Of a stretch of 64,000 nucleotides of DNA, positions 12,440-25,700 are shown piece by piece; position 1 is the stretch's first letter, and each line of letters begins with the position of its first letter. A model generated the notes under the pieces. The model was not told where the DNA came from. It ran no database searches and saw nothing but the letters and a program-made list of their open reading frames with translations. Both the position numbers and the translations under genes were made by a program. This DNA comes from Nageia nagi (Eukaryota > Pinophyta), in contig JBITNC010000001.1 of assembly GCA_050084985.1 (NCBI GenBank), forward strand, positions 165,044,001 to 165,108,000, written 5' to 3'.

Positions 12440-13627
12440 AGTGAAGAATGGCCCTTTGTTAAGAAACTATTGATGTGAAAAGATCCAGAATTCCGTTGGG
12501 AGATGGGAACAAAGTAATCTTACAAATGAGCATAACTAAAATACATGCTAATCATTTTTGTCTTTCCAGTATCAAATGCATGTAGCATCTCTGACGCCAT
12601 CGTTTTTAGGGTGCATGGTCAATTATGTTGTAGGATTAGCTAAGCAAACACCTGTTAACATAGCAACCATTTATCTTTGTCCTTGAAGGAAGTCATTGGA
12701 TTGCACATTGCAACATAGTATATTGTCAATATTTTGGCCCTTTTTGAAGTGACTGAAATTAAGTAATGTTAAGGCTTCATTAACTACAAGATGTTTATCT
12801 CATTATGTATGTCACACCTTCCCAATAGCAAAACAATTCAACAAACATTGGGGCGTTAATGACTGTGAAATCTGTTGGAAAGCGTTTATTATATTTATTG
12901 TATGATGAGTTGCTGATATTCCATGAAATAATAGCATTCCAGTGTTACATGAGGTATCAAGACAGGGACAGCAGGGCATGCCCAGATGGGTAACTGGGAT
13001 GGTAGGGGATGCTGAGATGGGGTAACTGGGACGGCAGAGAATGGGAGGTTATTTTACAGACATCACAGAATGTTAGAAAAAATACAGAAAAATGCAAATA
13101 TATACTAAATCTATACATTCAAGCTCAAGTATATAACAAGAACTGAAATCGGAATAAGTTATATGTTATCATCAACCTCCAATCTGAATCATGTCGTAAA
13201 AAAATGATGTCCAATGCAAAACATGGTGAAATTCTACCAGAACACTTAGTGGACAAGGACGGCTCCTTGGGGACAAGGGATGTGTGGCTGTGTAACTTTG
13301 TAGCATTCCAACATTTTCATAACTGCTTCAACCCAGAGGACCTGTTATAGTATTGTGTATCAGGAAGTAGAGCTCTCTGGTAATTATGAGTAATGCTTAC
13401 TTTTTCAAGGAAAATGAGTTGTCCAAGAACTTGATTGTGTTGCTAACGTATGTTTAGTAATAAATGCATCGTGTGTAACAAGTGTTTAGGTGCTATTCTT
13501 GTGGACTATATATTCTATGTTTATAGCAACTGTTTGTTATGCTCCCTTTTTAAATAAGGGCTTTTAAATCTTAATGTAGGCTGTTTCTCAATTTAGCCTT
13601 CTGAAATGTGCAATTTGTTCTATGCAG
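12440..13627. other. Intron just upstream of SPPL exon a
   Basis: No exon or element recognised. A short imperfect direct repeat, GATGGGTAACTGGGATGG / GATGGGGTAACTGGGACGG, lies at 12984-13037. A polypyrimidine-rich acceptor region precedes 13628. Confidence 0.4.
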
Positions 13628-13784
13628 ATGGTTTACCCGTGTTGGACGACTATATATAAACATACCCTTTTTTGGAGCTGTGTCAGCTCTTACATTGACT
13701 GTGTTGCCATTTTGTATTACATTTGCTGTTGTATGGGCAGTGTATCGTCGGATCTCATTTGCTTGGATTGGTCAAGATATACTG
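13628..13784 (+). CDS. SPPL: SPPL exon a (transmembrane block before active site)
   Basis: Acceptor TATGCAG and donor CTG|GTAAAA. It enters on the third base of an Arg codon and encodes [17 protein letters not shown], a hydrophobic helix, then [19 protein letters not shown], the most conserved stretch of plant SPPLs outside the active site. It ends in phase 0. This is the first exon recognisable in the window; the exon that should precede it was not found upstream. Confidence 0.93.
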
Positions 13785-16700
13785 GTAAAACAATTTACTT
13801 TCAAGTACATTGTTTAGAAATCTAAATTAATTGGAACAGTTTTTTTGCAAATCTGTGTTGTTTCTTTACGAAGTATTGCACTGTGCCCTATTAACTTTTT
13901 AGGTGAAGGCTGAACATATTCTCTTGCACTTGGATGTATTGTGCAAATTACAATGCTGTTAATGGGGTTCATTGTTCTAACCTTCGGGTACTAATGAGTA
14001 GCAGACGAGGTGTTGAAGGAATTAAAATGAGCTTGAACAAACCTGTGTTACTTGATAAAACATGCATATTTGTGATGTTCCTTTTATTTTTATTTTTTTA
14101 TTTCTAGCAAACCCTCAATATAAAAATGCAGAAATAAATTGCAGCAATAAAATAACTCAGAAATTGCTCATAAAATAACACTAGTATGAGGAGAAATCAG
14201 CCAGTATCATATATATAAAATATTTCCAAACCAATACAAAGCTGGAATGGACAAATGGAATCCTTACGAAACTAAAAATGCAGATACAAACTTTCCAAAC
14301 TGAGTGAATCGCTCCACAAAAGAAATGCCACGAACCACTCACAGATGCCTCTTTTTGTATTTTTAATATTTTAGGGCAATAACACCTTCAATGATATTGC
14401 TAAGTCCCCAACCATGCACCTCCAATGCACTATGGGAATGAGCAAGACCTGCAATCTCAACTCATGGAAACTCTAGGGTTTCAATATTCAATTCTCATAT
14501 GACATAACATGCTCCAAATGAGATGCTCACTTCCTTTTATAGAATGAGGTTCTAATTTGGAGTTGACTTCTCCTAACCCTAAAATCACTTAAAGTACCTT
14601 ATTACAAAAAATAAAAGTATAAAACATAAATAAACACAACTTAAGTTATGTCTCCTAGTCACATGAACCCCTTTTCCACTTTTATAATTAAGTGTAGGAG
14701 ACATTTACAAAATATTTATTTTTGGAACATTACATTATTGGTACTACAGTATACTAAAGTAGCCAACAAAGGACAGAAATCATGTTACACTAGCTTTTGT
14801 AGAAACAGATCACCAAGGGGTCTTAAAAACTATGAAGTAGGTAATAAGGCTTGGAATTTTGAGGATGAACATGGAAAGGTCCATTATAGTTTCCAAAGTA
14901 CATCATACTTGAAAGATTGGAATAAGAGGCTTGCTTTATTACATTCCTTAATCAAGTATAAATACAAGAGAGAGAACCTAAAAATAGAAAAGGGTTCCTA
15001 AAAATAACATGTATCTATAATTAATCACTATCCTATAATTAACTACTAATCTATAATTAACCACTAATGTATTATTATTCTAACATACCCCCCATAATAC
15101 ATTAAGTTTTCAAAGAACATGAGAGGAAGCTCTAAAAGTATTCAAACTTTCCACAATCAAGAGATTTAGTGAAAACATCTGTAACTTGCTCTTTTGTGGA
15201 AACGTAACAAAGCTAAATGTTGTTTAGTGAAGCTTGGTCACGAGTGAAGTGCACTTGTATCTCAATATGTTTGGTGTGCTCATGAAAAGTAGGATTGCGA
15301 ACTAGTGTTAGTACAACTTGATTGTCACAGTGCAAAATGGTAGGTTGACTTTGTGGTATTCCAATATCTGCCAAAATGCGATGTAACCATATTGCCTTAA
15401 AAACAACATCTATGACAACATGTTATTTTGACTTTGTGGGAGATTTTTATGTGATACTTTATTTTTGCTACTCCAAGAAATTGGTCAAGATCCAAGGAAG
15501 AACACATATTCAGTTGTTGATTTTCTATCATCTAGGGATCCTTCATGATTCGCATCAGTGTATCCAGTCAAATAGAAATTATCTTCTTGTACTCCAGACC
15601 ATAAATATTAGTACCATAAATATATCTTAACACATGCTTAGCTGATGGCCAATATGTTTTCTTAGGTTCATGCATAAACCTAGAAAGATACTTAACAAAA
15701 TAGCAAATATTTGGCTTCATATATGAAAGGTAAATTAGCCCTCCAAGCAATTGACAATAAAGAAAGAAAGAAATTCTATTAATGTCCATGCATGACCAAA
15801 AATGGTCAATGGGACCGAGAATTACAACTATATGTTGTGGCAAGTGAGGCCCAAAAGGGTTCTCAGTACAAGAAAGCAAACTAAGAAGAACAATACATAA
15901 GTGCACTAGAGGGACAAAACCCTAAGAAAAAGAAACACATAATCGAATATCATAATTGTGTACTCAAGATTAGTCAGAAGGGAGGGCTCCAACTCGACTG
16001 GATTTCCCTATATTGTGGTAATTATGGTCATGGTGTTGTTGGAGCTAAAGAAGGATGTGATCTGCTAGGATTGTCGAGGCATAGGCTCATCACACAGTTG
16101 CTATTTAATGTGTTGGGTAGGTGGAGGAGGACTATCTTGCATCCTCCTATGTGCTTCCTCGCTCAACAAAGGCTGAAAGAAGGAGGTAATTAGGTTGTCC
16201 CTTGTCATGTGCTGAGCGTCAAATAAGAGACTTTTCCTAAGAAGGAATGCCTCTCTGATATAAAGCACCACACAATGCTGGTCTGGAAACTGGAAGAAGG
16301 TTAGGGTCGAGCTGTGGGACTCTCGAAAGAGACAGTGGTATCGTCCCCAAATCTCATAATAAATTGAGCACCTGAAGATGAATTGATCCTTGATTTCTGG
16401 CTCTCGCGAGCATAATTGACACACTTGAAGCTCACATGCTAAATGGTGATTTGTCTTGATCCATAGTTGGTGGGAGCATACTTTGAATTGGCCAAGGAAC
16501 ATCCTCTATCCATGAGGAAGGGGTAAACCAATGTAATCGGGTGGGAGTGTCAACCCTCTATCAAGTTTTAAGAAATGTTGGGAGTAATTTAGTAACTTGG
16601 GTGTGAGGAGATGCTAAGGAACAACCCAATTATACCTAATATATGCTTTGTAAATCATGTCTTTAATCGTTGTCAAAGTTTCATCTAAATCTCTATGGGA

Positions 16701-19700
16701 GTCTCCGTGGGTTTCAAGTAGTCAGTCATGGGAAAATCCAAAGCATTGTAATGCCTCAGTGACCTCAATGAGTCAACACCAACGACATCCTTGGGAACCA
16801 AGTCCATCGATGATGCCAAAGCTCTGTAGGGGAGTTGATCTACACCTCCTCTAGTGGATGCAAAGTGGTGGAATCGATGGAGAAAAAAGAACTAGCGTTG
16901 CAAGTGATTGAAATTGTAACGGTTGGCAACCAAACTCGACCAACATGATATGATGTAGGATGGACCTTTTGCTTCGAATGAAGCGAGACAATGTGCTGAT
17001 CATGATCCTCACAACTAAGACCCAATATGAGCTCCTCAAACTGGAGCCCCATACCTCATCACCATAAAGCACTGTGGGAGTGACCATAGTGTGAAATAGC
17101 TTAAGCTTGGACGAGATGGCCTAAAATTGGAGCTAGACAAAATGTCTCTAAAGGGAGACAACTGCCACATATCCTCGACGAAATTTGGGTGGTGCTGCCA
17201 CCCTCATCCAGAACCTAGCACCAATGAAGAGTACTCCCAAATAAGTGTAGGAGGTGGAGGTCTCAATAAACCTACCTCTATATGTGATCTAGGTCTATAA
17301 TGTCTCCAATTTTGGCATCTTACTCATTTAAGCATTGTGACATTTTTATTGGGCCACATGGAGTGGGATGCCCCTCTGTTAAGGATAATTAGGAATGATT
17401 TTAGTAGTTAGGAGTGATTTTAGTATTTTTGAATAAAATAGGACTTTATTTTGATGTAATAATGTAATTAGAGATCCCAAAAGAGAATTAGAAGCCTTTA
17501 AATACGATGTCCCATGTCTAGATGTATTTAGGAGTGTTATTGGTATTCTTGAGGCATTAATTAATGCTCTTGCTTGTTATCACGTAGCGTAGATATCTAG
17601 GAGTGATATTTATGATTCCAAAGGGGAATTATGTCTCTGAAAAAGGGACATTCAATGTCATAGTGCTATTTGGGATCTCAAGACTTGAAAATTATAATCC
17701 CATGGCAAGATTGTAAGCCCCAATGTGGGACATCCAATTTTGCATGATTCTGAGGTGAGATATAGATCCCAAAATGGGACGTCTAACTATAAAGGAGAGG
17801 AGCGCACCATTTTGTGATCATCTTTGTCTATCATCCATTATATCTTTTGAGACTTGGCTACAAAGTTAGTTTCTAGCCTCTTGTGGACGAAAACTTGCAA
17901 GAGAGTGGTATAGGAGGATGAAAGCCCTTCTAGATCCAAGGCTTAAGGATGAAAACACTTAAGTCTTTGTTTCGATGGCTTCTCCGAGTTTAGATCTAGC
18001 AGTTGGGAGTTCCTTAAGTGGTGCATCCAGTATGTGGGGTTGTAGTGAGTTAGTTTTGAGTTCAAATATGAGGGTTAAAGGCCCTAGTAGTGTGACGTCA
18101 GCCTTGTGGGGAGTTTGTAGTGTGTTCTTTGCATCAGATCTGGTCTTCTAACCAAACATCTAGTCCTTTGGGCCAATATTTCTGATTTTTGCAATATTTA
18201 ATTGTAATTGGGTGCAATTAATAAATAGATTTGTAAATCTGGTTTGCAACAATCTCTTCGGGCAGATTTGAAATAAACTTGTAAGTTCGAATTGCAAGAA
18301 TATTTCTGGGTAGGTTTGGTAGCAAATTTGTAAATCCAAACTACGAGAATTAGTTTGGGCAGATTAGGGCACGATTTGTAATTTGCATTTTTGTTAAGTT
18401 CTTGCAAATTCCAGTTTGCCCTAGTTTGGGACATTACAAGGTTTGTGTATTCGTGGCCTTTAAAGTATTGAAGACCACCATGTTAGTTTTATTGAGATTA
18501 ACCAGTAGTTCTTATTTGTTGTTGAACAAATCTGAAGCGTCTAACAAGTGTTGAAGGCCCTCTGTCGCGTGTGAAAGCAAAATAATGTCATTGATAAAAA
18601 GGAAGATGGCGACTTGGCTATTGTGAAAGAGGCACCTTGTCTCGGGATCCATGATCTCTAGTACAAATGACTCGAATGGTGCTACGAATGCTATGTCGAA
18701 GAGACCCTCAAGAGTGAGCACTTGTCCCAACACAAACTCATAAGTTGTAGGACCCATATTAGGAATCCCTAACCATCTAAGTATGTCCATGAGCGGGTGT
18801 CGAGGAATTGTGTCGAAGGCATTCTTGACGTCCACAAAGAAACAAAAGATTGGGGATTTTCGGAAATTGGCCTCTTCAATGATTGCTTGGAGGGTGAGGA
18901 TGTGGTTGGTGGTGTGATAGTCTCTACAGAAACATACTTCTCCTTCTACCGTGAAGTCTCTCTCATCTGCCAGCTATGATATGTAGCCCTCAATCACAAT
19001 GGCATAGAGTTTAGCCATGGTGTGCTCAATCATGATGGTATGGTAATTGCTTGATTCATAGGGGTTGTCGGATTTGAAGATGGGTTGGACAATGTTTGAT
19101 GTCCAAGGGGTGGGAACGTCAGTGCAAATGATGATGTTGAAGAAAGAAGAGAGAAAGGGTGAGGAGGATGGAATGAACATGCTTTAAGTATTTGACTTGG
19201 AGTTTTTCGATGTTAGGTTCTTTTCCGGAATTAAGCAAAAGGATAGCATCATGGATGAGGTGGGGATGAAAGAAGTCCAAAGAGTATAGGCATGAGATGG
19301 TGATGGAAGGGGTATGGTTGGGATTGGTGCAGAGGTGAGAAGCGTAAATGATCCAATCCTGAAGGGAAATGTGGCTAAGATTGTGTCTTTTTGGTTTAAA
19401 GGAGTGCCATAAAGATTTGGGATTTTTGTGAAGGGCTGAGAGGAGCTCTTTTTGTCTTTTCGCCAAGAAAGTGGCACTTCTTGGTCCTCAAGAGGTGACG
19501 ATGTGCTTGAGGGAGGGAGTGGGTGGAAAGGAGTAGTTGAGGTGTTGATGGCATGTTTGAGAGGATAATGACTAAAATTACATTCTGCGTTGAACCATTG
19601 GTTCATCGAGGAAGGTGTAGGGAGTCAAGGGTGAGACAGGTGGTGTGGGGGGAAATCTTTATGGCTATGGATCAAAGTGTATTAGAAAGCAAAGATGCTT

Positions 19701-22700
19701 GATCGTCTATAGATGGAAGAGATTGTAGATGGTGAAGTTTTTGTTTCAAGACAAGGCTATACATGGGGAAAGAGCTTGGTCAAAGTGGATGAGCGTTTGG
19801 GGGAGGCATGGGATGGGGTGATGGGTCTTGGGGGGGATGTGGGCAGTATGTCTAGGAGGGGAGGGGTCAATTGGGCATTTTCGGTTAGGGGGAGACAAAG
19901 GGCGAGAAGAAAGTTATGGCAGTGTGACAAGCAAGGGACTAATAAGGATTTAGTCAACGCCATTGGATCCATTTGCATGAGGAAAGTAGGTGTGGTTTTG
20001 GGAGTGGGGAAATTGAGCAATACCATTCATGATGAGGAGGTCATGTGTCTCACCAAGCTTAATAAGGAATCTCTCGTATGCTAAGGTACGCATAATATCA
20101 TCATAGGCTCATTGGAGCTCACTCTCATGCTTCAAAGCATGAACATGAAGAGGATCAATTTGTCTATCAAAGTATTGTGTTTGAAGCATAGTAGTAAATC
20201 TCGGACTCGGCTCGGACTCGCCGAGGCCCACTCGGACTCGAGACTCGGGACTCGGCAAAAAAATCGGCCAGACTCGGCAAAAACTCGGCAAAAGAAAAAA
20301 TAAAAAAAATATGTATTTTTTCACTGAAAACATAAGTTTTTTCAATTGCATATTACTTATTATTGTTATTAGTGTCTTCTAGAAGCCTACTTACTCAACA
20401 TCAACATTATACAATTTACAATATACACAATTACGAATAAGAAAAAACGAATAGGAAGGGGCATATGTTTATATTCATCAAAATGTTAAAACTTCAAAGT
20501 TCACAATACAAAATGTGCCTATGAGGCTAAGATGGCTACAAAATACAAAAGCACACAATCTAATATCTAATTCTATGATGGCTGAAAACTTCAATTTTTT
20601 GTCATCCTTTTCCCCTTTGCCCTAGCATAAGATACAAGTTCCTTTTGTGCCTGAGCTACGGAACTAGATGGCACTTCCCCTTCTTGTACCCTTTGCTCTT
20701 CTTGCCCCTTTGCTGCCAACTCCTCAGCTAGAATTTCAAGATCATCAAAGACAATGTTAGGAATATTAGGATGTTGTAAAGGTTGATCCTCATCATCTGA
20801 AGACTCATCCACATCCCCTGAAGGCTGACCCTGATCCTGTAAAGGCTGATCCTGATCCTGTAAAGGCTGATCGTCTACGATCCATTCACTGGATGGATCA
20901 ATGGCATCAAGCTCAATGGCCTCATAATCTATACCTGCAATGTTTGCATAAAGTTCAATATCAATTTCTTAAATTTGTTTTCCAACTTACAAGAGTTGTA
21001 TATTTTATGAAATTGTAGATAATGGCCTCATAATCTAGATTCTATACCTGCAACTTTTTTATGGTGGAGGAGTAGATTGTAGTGAACAAACACAAGATCA
21101 TTTAATTTTTCTTGTGTTAACCTGTTTCTCCTTTTGGAGTGAATGTGCTCAAAGATACTCCAATTACGCTCACAACCAGAAGCACTGCATGGTTGGGATA
21201 ATACACGGATTGCAAAATTTTGTAGGTTGGGTGTAAATGACCCAAAATCCTCCCACCATAAGTCTGAAAAAATCCAATAAAAATAGATTTAATACACCAC
21301 AAGTTCACATGTAAAAATTGAAACTAAGATTAAAAGATTAAAGTTTAATGTTTAATATTTAAATAACTTACGTGGTAGCAAAGTATCAACTGCTTTGGCA
21401 CATTCAGGGGAACTGAAAAGGATGCCGGTGGCACTTTTATATGCTTGCATCTCAGTTTGTATTGCTGAGCGAATGTTTGGATCAGCCACCAAACGGTCAA
21501 TAGCAATCCTTAATCCTGACATCACCTCATAATCCTTACATTTTTTTCCAAACCAAAATTTGGGATTAAAATAGTAAGCTGCTGCATGAAGAGAGCTATG
21601 AAGTTGGAATGTCCAACGACGATCAATGAGATCCCAAAGGGGTTGGTATTTGGCCTTATCGATGTTATAATGTTTAGCAATAGCTTGTTTGGCCCTTTCC
21701 ATGGCCTCAAACACATAACCCATAGGTGGTTTGTCTCCATCAACAAGACGAAGAACTGTCACCAAAGGCTCTACTATCTGGAAAAAAAAATATTTAAATT
21801 CAATATAAAGTTTAAAACTTTAAAGTTAAACAAAAAAATAAAATTAAAAGTTTAATCTTGTAAATTGTACCTTGATGGCCTCCTCCATGGCCATCCAGAA
21901 GGGCTCCTCAAATAAGATGTCATAGACACTCTTCCATTCGGTGGTGCCTTTGAACCTAGCTCCAGCTTCCGTGAGCCACTCATCACCAACAAACATCTTC
22001 TTCATTGCCCCCTAGATATCAAATTTATGATTGAAGTTAGTTAATCTAATCACAAATCAAAAATTAAAAATAAATAACAATTATCATGTGTATGATTATG
22101 TTACGATGAAGTTATCAACCTGTGCCTGGAAGAGACTCTGCAAAGTAATAAAAGTTGTGGCAAATCGTGTAATCCCAGGCCGTGCTATCTCCCTGCCACT
22201 AGTGTATTGCCTCATAAGATGCAACACCCATGAATGATTGTAAACATATTTGACCACATGCTTTGCCTTCTCAACAATCGTGGCCAGCCAAGGTAATTTG
22301 CCAATGTCCTCCAGTAGCAAATCAAGACAATGGGCTGCACATGGGGTCCATACAAGTGTTTGGTATTTGCCCTCCAAAATCCTTCCTGCTCTCTTATAAG
22401 CTGAAGCATTATCCGTGATGATCTGGACAACATTTTCAGCTCCAACCTCATCCACTATGCTACCCAACAAGGCTGCAAGACGTACTCCATTCTTCACAAT
22501 GCCAGATGCATCTACTGATCTCAAGAATACAATGCCTTCACATGAGGCAACCAAGAAATTGATCAATGTTCTACCCCTACCATCTTCCCAACCATCTGAC
22601 ATAATCGTGCACCCTGATGTGTGCCAACTCTCACGTTGCTTATGAAGCAACGTTTGAATGTCCTGCACAGCCTCGTCAAGGAGAGGACCCTTCAAATCAT

Positions 22701-25700
22701 AATATGTGGGTGCCTTAAATCCTTGACCGCATGCTGCAATAGCCTCTACCATGCCCCGCCAATATGGAGACCTAGCCACATTGAATGGGATGTCTGAAAA
22801 AAACCAAAATGCAGCTATCGCCTTCCTGGCTTGCTTGTGTCTCTCCTCGTTCCATGCAGTCATACCATGCAATGTGGGTTGTGACCCTGGACTGGAACGT
22901 GAAGCAAAAAAAGATCCGGGTTTTGCAATTGAGGCAATGCTAGAGCTATTGCCACCACTACCACTAGCAACTCCTCTGCTAGGAAATGGTGATGGCGTAT
23001 ATGTGCTACCTGTCTCTCCAAGGGGGTTTGCCATGGCCACATCATGTTTCCTTTTCAATTCCTTCTTCTCTTTATAACCAATGAGAGATGCATTGCACTC
23101 TTGCTGAACCTCTAGGGGAACTGTAGGGCATGGCTTAACTTCTTTCCCTACTATCCTGGCTAAGTGATACTTGAGGCGGTTTATGCCTCCACTCATATCA
23201 AAATTACAAAAGAGGCATATCACACCTCCTTTGTGTTTTGATTTTCCAGGATTCACATATTTCCATGCAGCATCTTTCTTCCCTGGAGGTAATGTTGTGG
23301 GTATTGTTGGCTGCTCATGAGGTAGACTAGCCTCACTAGCCATGATCCTGCAGCTGCACAAGAAAAATAAAAAATAATAAGATACAAAAATTAAATTTAA
23401 ATAGAAAAAATAAAAATATAAGCACATGCCACAAGCTAAAAAAAATGGCTTAAATCACAAATAAAAAATGGTACTTAAAATTTTTGGCACCCGTCCAAGT
23501 ATTAAATTTAGTCCCTTTACGGGGTTCCAAGGGGCAGCGCCCCTGGCGTGCCACCCCCGTCACGAGACGGGGCTTCAAATTTTTTCGAAAGGGTACAAAC
23601 GGGCGTTCGGGAAGAGATCTGGGCTAAAAATTACACTATTCCAATTCGTTTGTATCTTACCCCTAAACCCCCTATTTTTACCTCGCGCAAATTAATTTCC
23701 TAAGTGTAATTTCCAAAGTTAAACTACTAATAATATTCGGCGAAAAAAAGAATATAGAAGGTAGAGAAATAAAATTACTTACCTCAAAATTTAGCACGGA
23801 TAAAATTCGGTTTGTCTAGTTGCAAAATGCTTCTCTCCCTCTCTTTCGCCCTTCTTCTAACAACTGCACCGCCAAAATGACCAAAAAAGACTAGAAAAAG
23901 TAATAAAAGGCAGAAACTGGGCACTTTTTCTCAAACTGGGCACTTTTTCTCTTGCTGGTCGTGTCAGACGAGTTTTGGCGAGTCTGCGGCTAGAAACTCG
24001 CGAGTCTCGCCGGGACTCGGGACTCGCCAAGACTCGCCAAAACTCGCCGAGTCCGGCGAGTCCGAGCTGCCAAGACTCGGCCAGACAGACTCGGACTCGG
24101 GACTCGCGAGTTTTGGCGATTCCCGGCGAGTTTTGCTACTATGGTTTGAAGATTCCCCATCTTGCCATTGAAGTCCCTTGCCAACATTAATCCCTGTGCA
24201 TTGCATATCTAGCAATCTCAAGAAAAAGATCCAAAAAATGGTGATTCTCCATCTCCCTGTAGGGCATAGCACAATGTCATTAGCAAAAAATAACATCTTG
24301 GTATGTAGATCCTTCATAGAGGAAGGGTCTTGCAATGGATACCCAAATGTAGCGTGTGGGTATCGGTGCCCTCTACTCTCAACCTTTGGGAACAATCAGT
24401 CACTTACCAAGAAGTCTACACACCTTGTGCCTCGTTCAATATTGAAGGCTTTTAAAGTTGAAATCCAAGTGTAACTTGTTAAAGGAGTGAGGTCTTTGAC
24501 TATGCTCTCATGTGTGTCGGTGAATAATATTATGTTTATATGATTGATGCATCACAAACTAATCCAGGAGAAAACCAAATCATGTCGTTACAATACTAAT
24601 TTGTAAAGGTGAACATTGTAAGGGCATTCTTGTCGGCTTCATTGTGAAGGCTCAGGGTGTGTGCATTCTAGAGGGGGGGTTTTGCGTATGACTTCCCTAC
24701 AGTCAAATAATTGTCCATTTATTCTCTTTCCTTGATGCAACAACTAAAACCTGAGCTTTTTGAAGCTTCTCTATTTGGAATCGAGTGAGGTCGACATCCA
24801 TGTAGATTTTGGTAGAATGGTGAATAATGTTTTCTCTGCTCTCAAATCTTGTAATCTCTTAGCCGCAAATTTGAAACAAATGATCAATGGCCAACATGTG
24901 CTATTTAAGGATTATCCACCATGATATTCTTTCAAAGCCAACGTATTATGAAGGAAATCCAGGTTGGTTTTGTGGGGGTTGTTGGGTTTGGGAAGGCCGC
25001 AAACTCAAAGGTTGAGTTCTTTGTTATGATGAAGTCTTTTCTCAAATTTTGCATTCACAGCCTGATCTACAAGATGTGATGTCTTTTTACCTTTGACAAC
25101 TTGCACCCAAGAAGTTTGTTCTTTGATCTATTTTTATATAGTCTGTTGTTTGGATGTGGATTCAAGTTTAAGGCATGCTTGTTGTTGAATGATCTTTGAT
25201 TGTTGTATCTTGATTTCATCCATTGATTTGTGTAATTGCTGTAGATGTTGGGAAGGGATTATATCAGCCAAAGGTTTTTGAAATGATTCAATTTTCTCCA
25301 ATCTCTCTTGTGATTGTGAGGTGAATCGATGGTTTTTGAACATCTATTGTTGCAAAGTAGAAACCAATGCTTGGAATTCATCCCCTAAATTCTCCAACTG
25401 AATGATATGGTTACAATGTTTGCTATATTTTAGAAAAGATTTACATAATTTTGGAGTCTTCGTGGACATCAGAGTCACAAACACAATTTTGTTATCAACA
25501 AACTATGTTGTGACAGATTGAATCAGCCTTTGATCCAACTGATTGGATTACCTTGCAATCATGTGGATTGAATTCACTTGGATCGTTGATGTAGTTTGTG
25601 GAGTATAGAGTTGCTAGGTTACTGGAGTGTCAATGAAGTTGAATGGAAGAGCCATCAGGCTGGAGCAAATCTTCTCTAGAGGATTTGAGCCAGTGAATAG

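Larger units (their letters stand above)
20187..24143 (-). mobile_element. Complete hAT DNA transposon, 3957 bp
   Basis: Flanked by identical 8-bp duplications GTTTGAAG (20179-20186 and 24144-24151), the hallmark length of hAT insertions. Terminal inverted repeats are CATAGTAGTAAA (left) and, as complement, CATAGTAGCAAA (right). About 100 bp inside the left end and about 170 bp inside the right end are dense arrays of CTCGG / CGAGT words, the type of subterminal transposase-binding repeats known in hAT elements. Between them, on the minus strand, a five-exon transposase with no stop codon or frameshift was read. The element looks autonomous and young relative to the LINE it interrupts. Confidence 0.92.
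15762..25000 (-). mobile_element. LINE (non-LTR retrotransposon), minus strand, multiply interrupted
   Basis: The order on the minus strand is endonuclease (about 24450-24144, then 20186-19750), linker (19600-19120), reverse transcriptase (19180-18444), post-RT region (17290-16600), Cys-rich tail (16502-16101), and a 3' tail TTTCTTTCTTTCTTT at about 15762-15776. It sits in the copia reverse transcriptase. A hAT transposon splits the endonuclease and a solo LTR splits the region after reverse transcriptase. Stops and frameshifts are common, so it is dead. A coiled-coil-like frame at 25134-25343 may belong to its 5' part; the true 5' end is uncertain. Confidence 0.78.

Noticed and set aside
22096-23427. 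443-codon single-exon reading of the hAT transposase starting at 23427
   Set aside because: The first 28 codons are AT-rich and intron-like, and the last codons run past a splice donor at 22119; the spliced model from 23343 restores the full domain order.
23964-24190. Open frames on both strands rich in Arg/Ser at the right end of the hAT element
   Set aside because: Produced by the subterminal CTCGG/CGAGT repeats, not coding.
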